64,000 nucleotides of DNA from assembly GCF_022818495.1 (NCBI RefSeq), contig NZ_CP089291.1, positions 4,109,501 to 4,173,500 on the forward strand, written 5' to 3'. A model generated the notes under the pieces. That model was not told the DNA's origin. It searched no databases and saw only the letters and a program-made list of their open reading frames with translations. Shown piece by piece: positions 25,711 through 35,000 of this stretch (positions are counted from its first letter, which is position 1; each line of letters starts with the position of its first letter). The position numbers were made by a program, and so were the translations under genes. This stretch comes from Fodinisporobacter ferrooxydans. GTDB taxonomy: Bacteria; Bacillota; Bacilli; Tumebacillales; MYW30-H2.

Positions 25711-26835
25711 CTATACCTTTTATCGGTTCAAGATACCTGCATGCTCAATTATACCTCCCATAAAAATACCAAAGGGTTGGGGGATTTTGGCGCAGGTCCT
25801 GTTCAAAGAGGGTTAATCATACATTCCACGCTTGCCGTGACTACCAAAGGGATTGCACTTGGACTATTGGATCAATTTATATGGACGCGCGACCCTGAGG
25901 ATCGCGGTAAACGTATAGAAAAACGTCAGAAGCCAATTAAAGAGAAAGAAAGTTACAAATGGCTCAAAAGTATGGATAGAAGTCAGATCGGTGTTCCAAA
26001 CGAAATCCGATTGGTTCACGTTGGTGACCGCGAAGCGGATGTCTATGAGTTTTTTGACTATGCTATCGCAAATGAGCAGGATTTTCTAGTGCGAGTCGTC
26101 CAGAATCGAGTCACGACGGATGATTGCAAACTGTTTGATAAAGTCAAACAGTTACTTGCCGCAGGGAATATCGTAGTTGAAATTCCAAGGGATACGCGCC
26201 GGAATCTGCCCAAACGCGAAGCCACACTTGAAATTCGATATAGCCGGGTGAATATAAAAGCTCCTGTCAATACGCCCAAGAAATTTGTGAAACACGGAAC
26301 GGTTACTTTATCGATCGTGCATGTTCATGAAATAAATCCTCCCGAAGGGATCGAGCCGATTGAGTGGTACTTGGTTACCAGTTTCAACATCGCGAATCTG
26401 GACGAGGCCGTAGAGAAGGTAAGCTGGTATATCCACAGATGGAAAATTGAGCGTTTTCACTACATTTTAAAAAGTGGTTGCGAAATCGAAAAAAAGCAAA
26501 ACCGGACAGCAGAACGCTTACAAAAATTAATCCTTGTGTATTCGATTCTATCGGTTCGCATCCTAGGTATGACGTATATGGCCAGACAAAATCCGGAGGC
26601 TCCGTGTACTATATTCCTGGAGGAAGAAGAGTGGAAGGTCTTGTATTGTATTGCAACTCGAACTTCAACTCCTCCAAAAACCGCTCCAACGATCAAAGAG
26701 GCCGTATCATATTTGGCCAAACTTGGCGGATTCCTTGGACGCAAAGGAGATGGTGAACCTGGTGCACAAGTGATATGGAAAGGACTCAATGAGTTAAATA
26801 CTGTACTTAAACATCTTAGATACCTATATCCATAA
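25711..26835 (+). pseudogene. IS4-family (Tn5-like) transposase, N-terminus lost
   Basis: The frame enters from the IS3 end at YLLSVQDTCMLNYTSH, where the first catalytic Asp lies. It keeps the second in HVGDREADVYEFF and the YREK-like motif W(Y)IHRWKIERFHYILKSGCEIE. The roughly 90-residue DNA-binding N-terminus is missing; the listed ATG at 25690 lies in IS3 DNA. It is inactive. The rest of the gene is not on the other side of the IS3 element. Confidence 0.85.
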
Positions 26836-27019
26836 TTTAGATGCGTTATGGGTCAAGCATAGCCTCTATAGGTGGGGGAACACCGCTTCCTGCATCAGTC
26901 GGGGTTGAGTCCCCGACTAATGTGCCAATGTTCGGCGACAACCGAACGAGTTCAAACGTCCCATGACAAAAAATATTGATATTACCTTTGCCCCTGGTAT
27001 CAGCTTTGCTGGTACAGGG
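26836..27019. other. short spacer with two GC hairpins
   Basis: Two small stems, GTCGGGG/CCCCGAC and GTTCGG/CCGAAC, lie about 20 bp apart at 26899-26950 after the IS4-type gene. They may mark the lost right end of that element or a terminator of the crotonase gene. Nothing else is recognisable. Confidence 0.35.
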
Positions 27020-27790
27020 CTATTTCTTTACAAACTGGGCGAGCCTCTCACGGGCATCGGCGAAGTCTCCTAGACTCGAATAGCCGTATAGCGTCTCCAG
27101 CCTCAGTCCGTCATCCAGTGGGCGTCCAATCAGTTCAAGGATGGTCTCCTTGGCGGATCGAACGGCATTGCGGCTGTTGCGCCGTATCATGCGCGCCGTT
27201 TCCTCGGCGGCCTGCATCAATTCTTCCGACGACACGATGCGGGTGACCAATCTTAGTGCGAGCGCCTCCTGGACTGAGACCTCCCGCCCTGTCAGGGTGA
27301 GATCAAGGGCTACGCCAATCCCGGCCACAGCCACCAGGCGGACCAGGCCGCCATCGCCTTGGTGCAGGCCATAGCGTACCTCGAAGACACCGAATTTGGC
27401 CTTTTCGGAAGCGATGCGGATATCACAGGCCAGAGCGATTTCCAGGCCGGCGCCGATGGCATAGCCGTTGATCGCGGCAATGATGGGCTTGTAGAGACGG
27501 TGCTGCCCACGAGTCAGCCCACCGCCGAGGCCATGGGGGATATTCTTGCGAACATCCAGCATGTTAGCTTCCTCCCACTTGGGGATAAAGGTCTTCAGAT
27601 CGGCCCCAGCGCAAAAAGCCCGCCCGCTGCCGGTGAGAATGGCCACATCTACGGCATCGTCGTCGGCGAAATCCCGCCATACTTCCTCCAGTTCCGCATT
27701 GGTGGCCTCGTCAATGGCATTCATCGCCTCGGGGCGATTGAGGGTGACATAGGCCACGCCATCGCGTTTTTCATAAAGAACATTGCTCAT
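27020..27790 (-). CDS. enoyl-CoA hydratase/isomerase (crotonase) family protein
   Basis: About 256 residues. The oxyanion-hole motif is FCAGADLK, and AIGAGLEIALACDIRIAS with FGVFEVRYGL supply the two catalytic glutamates, so hydratase activity on a trans-2-enoyl-CoA is likely. ATG 27790 is chosen; AAAGGA lies 12 nt upstream. GC content is clearly above that of all neighbours and the codons are GC-ending, so the gene was acquired recently, probably from a high-GC proteobacterium or actinobacterium. It is a lone pathway gene between an IS4 stub and a group II intron. The exact substrate is unknown. Confidence 0.88.
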   Translation of the reverse strand: MSNVLYEKRDGVAYVTLNRPEAMNAIDEATNAELEEVWRDFADDDAVDVAILTGSGRAFCAGADLKTFIPKWEEANMLDVRKNIPHGLGGGLTRGQHRLYKPIIAAINGYAIGAGLEIALACDIRIASEKAKFGVFEVRYGLHQGDGGLVRLVAVAGIGVALDLTLTGREVSVQEALALRLVTRIVSSEELMQAAEETARMIRRNSRNAVRSAKETILELIGRPLDDGLRLETLYGYSSLGDFADARERLAQFVKK

Positions 27791-27958
27791 AATTATTGCC
27801 ATTCCTTTCGCTTCGCTCAAGGCACAAAACAGGATGAAATTGTTGTGCTTGTAGCGACTTTTTTTATTCTAAACGCATAGGGGTACCTCGTTAACTACAA
27901 ATCACGTGGAGGTGAGTGGGCTATTCCAGTTGTGGAGTGACCGCATAATTATATGTGG

Positions 27959-29653
27959 TCGAGTAGGCGGGGCCTCGCCGTTCGCGGCTTGCGCCCCTTC
28001 CCCCTCACAGATCCGTACGTGCGCAATTCACGCATACGGCTCCTCACATCATCATTCACAGATTGGTTTAGCCGTAGATATTGACGTAGATTTTGGGTTT
28101 TGGCAATTTGAATTTCCCAAGCATTTCTCGAAAATTCTCCCAAGTAAAACTTTTGCGCTGGCTTCTGCGGTTTAGCCACTTATACATCAGATTAATCGTT
28201 TGGTCGTAAAAGGAGTGAATCATCTTGAAGTTGTCCGTTATCCCGTAGTAGCGATAGTGTCCTGCTAGCTTGGAGCGTATCGTCCTGAGAAATTCCTCTT
28301 GTTCCATGTGCCGATTAAACCTGATCCACGTCTTCATGGCTTTCATCTTTTGTCTGAATTTCTTCCCGCTCGTTTTACGTTTGACGCGGAAAGCGCCCCT
28401 TTGGCTTTTGGAACAGTAATGGGTGAATCCCAGAAAGACGAATGTTTCCGGTTTTCCTTCCCCTCGCCTCTTCCTATTCGTCTCCGCAAAACGTCCGAAT
28501 TCGATGATTTTCGTTTTCTCTTCCGCTATGCTAAGATTGAATTTACTCAACCTGTTCCGAAGTGCTGCATAGAATCTTTCTGCATCGTCTCTATATTGGA
28601 AGCAGCATACGAAATCATCGGCAAAACGCACCATTTCAGCCTGACCCTTGCAATGCTTCTTCACCGCCACTGCAAACCAGATATCCAGCACGTAATGTAA
28701 ATATACGTTCGCAAGTATGGGTGAAACCACCGACCCTTGCGGAGTACCTTCTTCGGTTGGCTCGAATTCGCCGTCCTCTTGTATACCTGCTTTCAGCATA
28801 CGTCTCACCAGACGGTGGATGTTCGGGTCCCCTATTCGCAAGTTCAGGAATTTCATTAACCATTCGTGGTCGACGTGATTGAAGAAACCCTTAATGTCTG
28901 CATCCACTACGTAGTTTATTTTTCCTCGTTCGATGATCACAGTCAGCTTCTTCAGTGCATCGTGCATGCTTCGTCCCGGGCGGAATCCATACGAGAAATT
29001 CATGAAGTCTTGTTCATAAATCGCTTCCAGCACATTCTTCAGCGCGTCTTGCACCAGCTTGTCTTCATAAGCAGGGATTCCAAGCGTGCGCATGCTTTTC
29101 TCATCCTTGGGAATATAGGTTCTACTGGCGGGTTGCGGTCTGTAGCTTTTCTGCCTCAACCGCTTTTCCAGATTCTCCACATTGGCTTCCAGATTTGCCT
29201 CGTACGCTTCTTTCGTAACTCCGTCGACACCCGTTGCCTTTTCCGATTTCATCTTTCTGTGGCTTTCCATTAACGTTTGCGCGTTAATGAAGTGCCCGAT
29301 GGAGGTAAACCGCAGCTTCGGGTCGGCTTTGGCCATCTCTGCTATTCTTGCTAATTTCGTTTCCATTCTTCTCCACCTCGGTGTGTGGTAAATGTTTCCT
29401 TACCAAGATCGATTCTGTGTCGCCTGCCTTTCCTCCACCAGCATTACACCGGCTTCATTGGTAATACGCGGCGATCCGACTCCCTGACTGCCATTTGGCT
29501 TCCTTACGTTTTACCGCTTGTCTGCCATACTCCTGCAGTTGTTCCTAAAGAGTACTCGACTGTAGAAGAGCGTCAGGGCCTCCCGAGTTGCTAAGTAACC
29601 ATTGGTATACATGCCTGGCTCTTCGACCCCGGGGAAGCTCCTTCAGACTAGTA
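27959..29653 (-). mobile_element. group II intron, possibly 5'-truncated by IS630
   Basis: On the minus strand the intron encodes a full RT and ends with domain V at 28042-28009 (GAGCCGTATGCG, TGAA loop, CGTACGGATCT). A GC-rich domain VI follows, with CTACTCGAC near 27959. About 290 nt of structured sequence precede the RT start. That is short for complete domains I-III, and the IS630 element abuts at 29654, so the 5' end may be missing. The RT lacks an HNH endonuclease domain, as in group IIC and some other retrohoming introns. Confidence 0.75.
28068..29366 (-). CDS. ltrA: group II intron reverse transcriptase/maturase
   Basis: A 432-residue RT. It contains KATGVDGVTKEAYE (RT0), YSYGFRPGRSMHDAL-like FSYGFRPGRS, DADIKGFFNHVDH (first Asp), EGTPQGSVVSPILANVYLH, and the catalytic pair in VRFADDFVCCF. 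The thumb/domain X ends with LRTIRSKLAGHYRYYGI. No C-terminal HNH endonuclease is present. The frame is intact, so the protein could still act on this or related introns even if the RNA is damaged. Confidence 0.93.
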   Translation of the reverse strand: METKLARIAEMAKADPKLRFTSIGHFINAQTLMESHRKMKSEKATGVDGVTKEAYEANLEANVENLEKRLRQKSYRPQPASRTYIPKDEKSMRTLGIPAYEDKLVQDALKNVLEAIYEQDFMNFSYGFRPGRSMHDALKKLTVIIERGKINYVVDADIKGFFNHVDHEWLMKFLNLRIGDPNIHRLVRRMLKAGIQEDGEFEPTEEGTPQGSVVSPILANVYLHYVLDIWFAVAVKKHCKGQAEMVRFADDFVCCFQYRDDAERFYAALRNRLSKFNLSIAEEKTKIIEFGRFAETNRKRRGEGKPETFVFLGFTHYCSKSQRGAFRVKRKTSGKKFRQKMKAMKTWIRFNRHMEQEEFLRTIRSKLAGHYRYYGITDNFKMIHSFYDQTINLMYKWLNRRSQRKSFTWENFREMLGKFKLPKPKIYVNIYG

Positions 29654-30898
29654 GATCGATTCAAAAATAAGCTTTAAATTGAACATGCTACTTTGCGGCA
29701 GATTCCATGCCATATTTCCAACGAAACGGAATCGGATTGGCATTGATTTCTTTCAAGTAGAGTTCAATCCGTTCTTTTAATTCTTCCTTGGACGCAACCC
29801 GAATTCCGCGAAGGAAAGAGCGCGACATTTTGGAAAAGAAAGTTTCAATCACGTTGAGCCAAGAACCATGCTTGGGAGTGAACACGAACTCGAAGCGATT
29901 GGGAACCGTATCTAAGTACGCTCTTGTCTCCTTGGATGTATGGGCGGAATGATTATCTAAAACAACTTGAATTCGTAAGTCTGGTTCATAATGGGTATCA
30001 AGCATTTTTAGAAAGTCAACAAATTCCCGACTGCGATGGCGATCCACAACCGATCCGAGTACTTCGCCGCTAACAAGATCGATAGCCGCCATGAGCGTCA
30101 CTGTACCATGGCGCACATACTCATAATCTCGGGAAATCGTCGGATGCTCACCGGGAACCGGCGGCAAGTCAAGCGAAGTTGTCCCGATGGCTTGGATCCC
30201 AGGTTTTTCATCGTATGAGACAACAACATCACAGGACATTTGAAAGTTGTCATTTTCGATCTTCCATTCGACCTGTTGATAGACATGCAGCACCTGCGCA
30301 CGTTTGGTATCGAAATCAGGATCTCTGCGCTCTACGTAATACGACACTTTATGCGGTTTCAGGTCATGAGACGAAAGGATGCGCGAAACGGTTCCTTTCG
30401 CCATTCGCGCTGCGCTGGGATGACCTTCTGCCATTGCATGTTGGCGAACGTGTTGGGCAAGCAGGCTCATGGTCCACAATTCATATGAGTACCCCAGTTC
30501 CTTAGGTTTTTGACAAGCGAGAGACACAATCCACGCTCGGGCTTCCGGTGTTAATTCCACCGGACGACCGGAACGTTTAAAATCTTCCAATGCTTGTCTC
30601 ACACCGAATTGGAGTGCTTTCTTAATGCATGTATCTGTGTTAGGTACGCTAATTCCCATCCGTTTGGCAATCTGAGGCGAACTCATCCCATCGGCATAGT
30701 GAAGAAGAATCGTTGCACGCTCCACACGGCGCACCTGTTCGGTTCGAGAATTACAGATTTTTTGAAGGTATTGTTTATCTTCTTCACTTAACAAGAGTGC
30801 TGCTTTTTTGGAACGTGCCATGGGTATCTCTCCGATCATCTTTCGATGATCTTATTATACCAAAATATAAAAATATTAAGTGGATTTTTGAATCGATA
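29654..30898 (-). mobile_element. IS630-family insertion sequence with TA target duplication
   Basis: Inverted ends ATCGATTCAAAAAT are found at 29655 and, in reverse complement, near 30897. TA dinucleotides flank the element at 29652-29653 and 30899-30900, as expected for IS630/Tc1 transposition. One gene fills the element. The boundaries join group II intron DNA on the left to a resolvase fragment on the right. Confidence 0.82.
29688..30821 (-). CDS. IS630-family transposase
   Basis: A 377-residue DDE transposase: an N-terminal helix-turn-helix (GMSSPQIAKRMGISVPNTDT), then catalytic acids in VVSYDEKPG, VVLDNHSAH and LNVIETFFSKM. ATG 30821 (MARSKKAALL) follows GGAGAG and is preferred over 30839. 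Complete and apparently active. Confidence 0.93.
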   Translation of the reverse strand: MARSKKAALLLSEEDKQYLQKICNSRTEQVRRVERATILLHYADGMSSPQIAKRMGISVPNTDTCIKKALQFGVRQALEDFKRSGRPVELTPEARAWIVSLACQKPKELGYSYELWTMSLLAQHVRQHAMAEGHPSAARMAKGTVSRILSSHDLKPHKVSYYVERRDPDFDTKRAQVLHVYQQVEWKIENDNFQMSCDVVVSYDEKPGIQAIGTTSLDLPPVPGEHPTISRDYEYVRHGTVTLMAAIDLVSGEVLGSVVDRHRSREFVDFLKMLDTHYEPDLRIQVVLDNHSAHTSKETRAYLDTVPNRFEFVFTPKHGSWLNVIETFFSKMSRSFLRGIRVASKEELKERIELYLKEINANPIPFRWKYGMESAAK

Positions 30899-30900
30899 TA

Positions 30901-31067
30901 CTAGAGCGCGTAGGCGTGTTGGTGGTCGCCCAAAAACGGATCATCGAAAGGTTGAACAGGCGTTAAAGTTATACGATAGTAATGCGCATAGTATCGCAGA
31001 AATAACGGAAATGACAGGCGTTACAAAGGCGACTTTGTATCGGGCGTTGAAATCGCGTAAAGCGTAA
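30901..31067 (+). pseudogene. C-terminal stub of a serine resolvase
   Basis: The frame RVGGRPKTDHRKVEQALKLY followed by EITEMTGVTKATLYRALKS is the hinge plus helix-turn-helix of Tn3/Hin-type resolvases. The catalytic N-terminal two-thirds are absent; the frame opens directly at the IS630 target site. Confidence 0.8.
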
Positions 31068-31223
31068 TTATCGATTTTTAAATATCTTGTAAATTTTACG
31101 AATTACCCAATATACACCATCATAAATAGCAAACGAGATTTTACGAATCGTTTCAAAAATTATATTACCAATGATATACATAACAATTTCAAAAATTGTT
31201 TCAATAATCCAATCAAGCAACAT
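31068..31223 (-). CDS. small hydrophobic protein, 51 aa
   Basis: A 51-codon frame starting MLLDWIIETIFEIVMYIIGN and ending KIFKNR. Residues 4-24 are strongly hydrophobic with regularly placed Glu, and the C-terminus is basic (IRK, IRKIYKIFKNR), so it is probably membrane-associated. A GTGGTGAAAAC stretch precedes ATG 31223. Small proteins of this composition are scattered in Bacillales, but I cannot name a family. Confidence 0.5.
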   Translation of the reverse strand: MLLDWIIETIFEIVMYIIGNIIFETIRKISFAIYDGVYWVIRKIYKIFKNR

Positions 31224-31469
31224 GTTTTCACCACTACTTAATTTTTTATTACATTTGTATTTTGATAGTGTATGCCTGATTGTTCAATCTGAAAATATTG
31301 GTCATACGGTTACCTAACGATTCAGAATAACCATTATTAAATTGTAAAAAACTACAACGGATAGCAAGGATGAAAATTGGAGTTAATTCAATTTTTCAAT
31401 AAGATATATTTTTCAATTTGAATTCAAAGAAAATTCTATTGCAATGAAATTATAGATCAACATTTCTAT

Positions 31470-31751
31470 CTATATCTCACCAGGAAACTTTACTGCCAAC
31501 ACAACAATATCATTTTCCATTTGTTCATAATAAGCCCTGAATCCATGCACAACTACACGAGATACTCCCTCATATTCCCCAAATTCTTCAGTGTAAGTTT
31601 TCGTTAGAACCGGGTTTAAAAGCAACTCTTCTATTTCTATTATTAATTGCACAATAAAATCAAGCGTTTCCTCAGGTGTAAAATGTCTGCCATGAAAGGA
31701 AAGAAGCTTTTCTCTGACGGGCACTGGCCAAACCACTCTATTTGTTTTCAC
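31470..31751 (-). CDS. RelE/ParE-like toxin of a type II toxin-antitoxin pair
   Basis: A 93-residue protein ending in EGVSRVVVHGFRAYYEQMEND and VVLAVKFPG, consistent with the RelE/ParE fold in which the last strand carries basic and aromatic residues. GTG at 31751 overlaps the stop of the partner gene by one base (TAGTG), so the two are translated together. Ribosome-dependent mRNA cleavage or gyrase poisoning is typical for the fold; the target here is not decided. Confidence 0.6.
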   Translation of the reverse strand: MKTNRVVWPVPVREKLLSFHGRHFTPEETLDFIVQLIIEIEELLLNPVLTKTYTEEFGEYEGVSRVVVHGFRAYYEQMENDIVVLAVKFPGEI

Positions 31752-32017
31752 TAGGCAAAATCCTTTGGTGAAAGAGATTTGATGAAGTCAGTCGTTGTCA
31801 TAGCGTTTCCTTTTTTGTACGATTCCCGGCTGTCCTGAATCATTTGCTTAAGTTTTTTGTCCGATTCTACATCCACAGCGATAGATTGAAAATCTTCTTC
31901 TTGAAGAACAATGGTGAACTTTCCTTTGCCCGGAATCAGTATTTGACAAACAGAATTATCCCTGTTCATTTTTTCGATTTTATCCATTAATTCTTCCGGA
32001 GATTGAATCTGCTCCAT
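31751..32017 (-). CDS. antitoxin partner
   Basis: An acidic 88-residue protein, first gene of the pair. The N-terminal part (EELMDKIEKMNRDNSVCQIL, then KGKFTIVLQEED) is followed by a helical C-terminal tail (KLKQMIQDSRESYKKGNAMT) of the kind that wraps the toxin. The fold is not obviously Phd, RHH or HTH. Upstream lies an AT-rich segment with no clear promoter. Confidence 0.55.
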   Translation of the reverse strand: MEQIQSPEELMDKIEKMNRDNSVCQILIPGKGKFTIVLQEEDFQSIAVDVESDKKLKQMIQDSRESYKKGNAMTTTDFIKSLSPKDFA

Positions 32018-32255
32018 TCGTATTCACCACCCAATTACGCCGCGATTTCGTAATTATAATTATACCACAAGTTATACCGACAAAAGACATTGATCATCTT
32101 TTGGAATCACCCGCCGGCTTATGTTATGCCACTATGGAAAAGCCGAATCCGATCCATGTTGAAGTTTATCATTTTATACTCACAACAAACTTATACTTTC
32201 ACCGGCGTACGCATAACCAACCTTGGTTTTTGCCAGCGTAAGGATTTTGAGTTAA

Positions 32256-33897
32256 TCAGACTTGGAATGTTATCGCCTGCTCGCTGTACCCCATCGCATG
32301 GTATCCTTTCAACCTCTTCTTGTACATACGCATAAACGTGGGAACCTGAATATCCACATAATCGTAAACTTGAACCTCGTGTTTTCCCTCGTAAAGTCGA
32401 TGAAGTCTGCCTGCGTATTGTTGCAACGTTCCCTTCCAGGAAATCGGCATCACCAAAAACAGCGTATCAAGGCGGGCATCATCGAACCCTTCCCCAATAA
32501 ATCGGCCGGTGGCAAGCAGAACTCGTTCTTGATCGCCAGGAATAGAACGAATCTGTTCCTGTATCGCCTTCCACTGCTTTTTTCCCATTCCGCCACGCAG
32601 TACGATAACATTTTTGGCGAACCCCTGTAGTTTACTCTCGAAATATTCCAGATGAGATGTGCGATCCGTTAGCAATATCGGCGACCGCATGGATTGAGCT
32701 TTATAAAACTCGGGGTTTTGAAAAGCAGCCATACGAATAAACTGGTTGATTTGTGAAGATGACAAACCCACTTTGTCCACATACAGCATGTTGCTAAGTA
32801 CAAATTTCATATAAGAAGGAAGCGGTTCTTTCAGAAGAAGTGGTTTCTTCTTGTCCATCGGCAAATTCCAAGGTTTGATTTCACCTTCTTCTTCCATTGC
32901 CGATTTTGCAATACGAATGACATCACCTTTTCGTTCTGCCTCGCGAACAATTGCTTCCACCTCAGATAACGTCATTTTTCTGAGTGAGGACAAGAAAACC
33001 CACTGATCTTTGTAAGGCTCGTAGTGTTTGTCAACAAACAAAGCGTTGCCTTCCTTGCCTGGCAACCTTTGCAGTGGCAAAGCAATCAAATTGCCAAGTT
33101 TCTTCTCTTTCGGTAGTGTATCCTGATTGGGAAACATTCGGTCATACGAGTCCAAACCTAGTTGATGGCGTTTCTCCAAAGTAAGGGTCAATAGGCTGCT
33201 GCCTAACATTCGCGCTGTACGGGCTGGGACCGGCTTATTAAAAAAGATCCACACATGACCCCCGTTCCCCCGAGCGCGAACGTTCCAATGCAGCAGGAAC
33301 ATTCAATTTTTCACAAGTTTGCAGAAAAGCCGCTGTATCCTCCTGCCAGCTTGCTTTATCGAAATCGATCGCGAGAAACCAGCATGTCTCATCAAGCAAA
33401 AGCGGATAAATCCCGATTGTAACAGGTCTATTCTCTTCCTGCAAATGGGACTTGATGACTTCATCCGTCAAAGGCAGAAAATCACCCCAAATGATTTTTC
33501 CATTTTCTTTTCCGAGCCATTCCTTTTGCGGAAAATACGCTGGTTTTCCCGTTCTATCGAATCCGCGTACTGCGTAAACATCTTCCCTACCTTTAAAGTA
33601 ACTGCGAAACAATCTGATTTTTTCTTCAATATTCGATTGTTTTGTCACCATACTCGAATCAGCAGCATTTTCCGAACAAGTTGACTCCTTTGCCATCGTC
33701 TCTGGTAAAGACTTGTTATCACAATAACGCTTTTCATGCGTTTCAGAATGGAGCAATTGTTTCAAACGTTCAATTTCGGCCATTAATCTAACATTCAGTT
33801 CTTGCAACCGATTGTTTTCTGCCCGCAAACGTTCCATTTCATCAGGATCATAAATATCCAATTTCAATTGAGCCGATTCATCACGCCTTTTTGCCAT
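32256..33897 (-). pseudogene. TOTE-type primase-helicase, frameshifted and internally deleted
   Basis: The first frame (33897-33238) begins with a coiled coil. It then has the archaeo-eukaryotic primase-like module: KGREDVYAVRGFDRTGKPAY and CWFLAIDFDKASWQED. One extra G in the G5 run at 33267-33271 shifts it. The next frame continues GNGGHVWIFFNKPVPAR and LDSYDRMFPNQD. After NPEFYKAQSMR it jumps to the second RecA-like lobe (VIVLRGGMGKKQW, LLATGRFIGEGFDDARLDT, QYAGRLHR). The first helicase lobe with Walker A and DEAD box is deleted. TOTE proteins are linked to conflict with mobile DNA. This copy is dead. Confidence 0.82.
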
Positions 33898-34215
33898 AGT
33901 GCCTCCACCTATACGCATCCGGAAAATGTGTCTTAAGAAACGATTTATTCCCTGCTTCTGAAAGTTTTCCCCTACCTGATTAATTGTTTGTAATTCTCTT
34001 GAAAAATCCTTTTTTACCCTATACTACCATAGAATTTTTACCTTATTTATCCAAATGATTAAAGATATCTTCTCCTCATGACTGGACAGGTCTATAGACG
34101 GGATGTGGCGGTGTTCGCTGAAATAGACACAAAAAAGGATTTTCTTGAATCGTATTTTCCAAGGTGTTTTTCGAAACCATTTTAACCCTGATATTCCATT
34201 GTTTTGATGCCTTGC
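33898..34215. other. spacer without a recognised gene
   Basis: Only a 34-codon plus-strand frame at 34078-34182 (MTGQVYRRDVAVFAEIDTKK) stands out. It has no convincing ribosome site and may be a leftover of a longer transposon or phage gene. The remainder is AT-rich. Confidence 0.35.
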
Positions 34216-34898
34216 TTATTTCCTTTTTATTAAAATTGCTTCCCAATCTTCAGGGAAACCAATTCGGCCTAATTCTAAAACATCCTTATACTCTGAAAAT
34301 AATGCCTCTAACCGGGTAATAAAGTCTCTCCATCTACTTCGATCAGGAATCATTTCCTTAAGTATATATAAGTGCGCAAAAATTTTATTTTGTTGAATTC
34401 CTAGTTTTTTGGACTTTTGATCCAGTCTCGGTTTACTTGTAAGCGGTCGATTATAAAGTCTACCATAGTGTGCAAAAATATTACGCACATAGGACAGACA
34501 TTTTAGCCAACTTTCAAGATAGATTGCAGGTACTGGATAATTGTTTTTAGCAATATGACTTCTATCTTCGTTTTTCATATTGGAAAAAAGTTTTGATAGT
34601 GCTCCAAATGACAATACTTCAACGGCTACCCAGATAGGTATTTTTCCTTCGTATTTTTCGAAAAGAGATGGTCAAATTCATACAATGCGTAGATTTGATT
34701 AAATGTTACGCCCGGTTGGTATTGGTCATTTTGCTTGAGACTTAATCCATATGCGCTGAGGCGGTAGTAATTGATTTTCTTTAACGTTCGGATTGCGAAA
34801 TCTTCATCTTCAATAATGAGACCCCGACTCTTTAAAATTTGTATCTGTTCTTCAAACGTAGCAGGAGGCTTAAGTGAAAGAAAGGGATTTTGTTCCAT
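34216..34898 (-). pseudogene. Abi_2 family (AbiD/AbiF-like) abortive-infection gene, internally deleted
   Basis: The first frame (from ATG 34898, GGAGGAATCT site) encodes the typical start: FEEQIQILKSRGLII, then KKINYYRLSAYGLSLK and YALYEFDHLF. It then breaks. In another frame the C-terminal half follows: IPIWVAVEVLSFGALSKLFSNMK, ending with the HEPN RNase motif RNIFAH in LSYVRNIFAHYGRLYNR. Roughly 60 residues between the halves are missing. Abi_2 proteins block phage growth through HEPN RNase activity. Here the toxin cannot be made in full length. Confidence 0.82.
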
Positions 34899-34912
34899 AG
34901 ATTCCTCCGGAT

Positions 34913-34966
34913 AAAAAAAGGCCCACCTTGGTACGCATTGTTAAGAGGCGTGGTGGGATCTGTTGC
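34913..34966 (-). ncRNA. abiF-like structured RNA upstream of the Abi_2 gene
   Basis: Starting about 6 nt after a consensus promoter, the transcript reads GGCAACAGAUCCCACC... and closes with GGUGGGCC plus seven U. The outer stem CCCACC/GGUGGG (34952-34957 with 34922-34927) and inner ACGC/GCGU enclose a CUCUUAACAAU loop, giving a compact RNA of about 54 nt ending in an intrinsic terminator. Position, size and shape fit the abiF RNA motif described upstream of Abi_2 genes. The RNA probably restrains the protein and limits its transcription. It is intact although the protein gene is broken. Confidence 0.65.
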
Positions 34967-34970
34967 CTTT

Positions 34971-35000
34971 ATTATACTGGAGTTTGTATGACACCGTCAA
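34971..35000 (-). promoter_or_regulatory. sigma-A promoter of the abiF-like RNA
   Basis: TTGACG (35000-34995) and a perfect TATAAT (34976-34971) are separated by 18 bp. This is the strongest consensus promoter seen in the window and would drive constant high expression of the small RNA. Confidence 0.8.
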
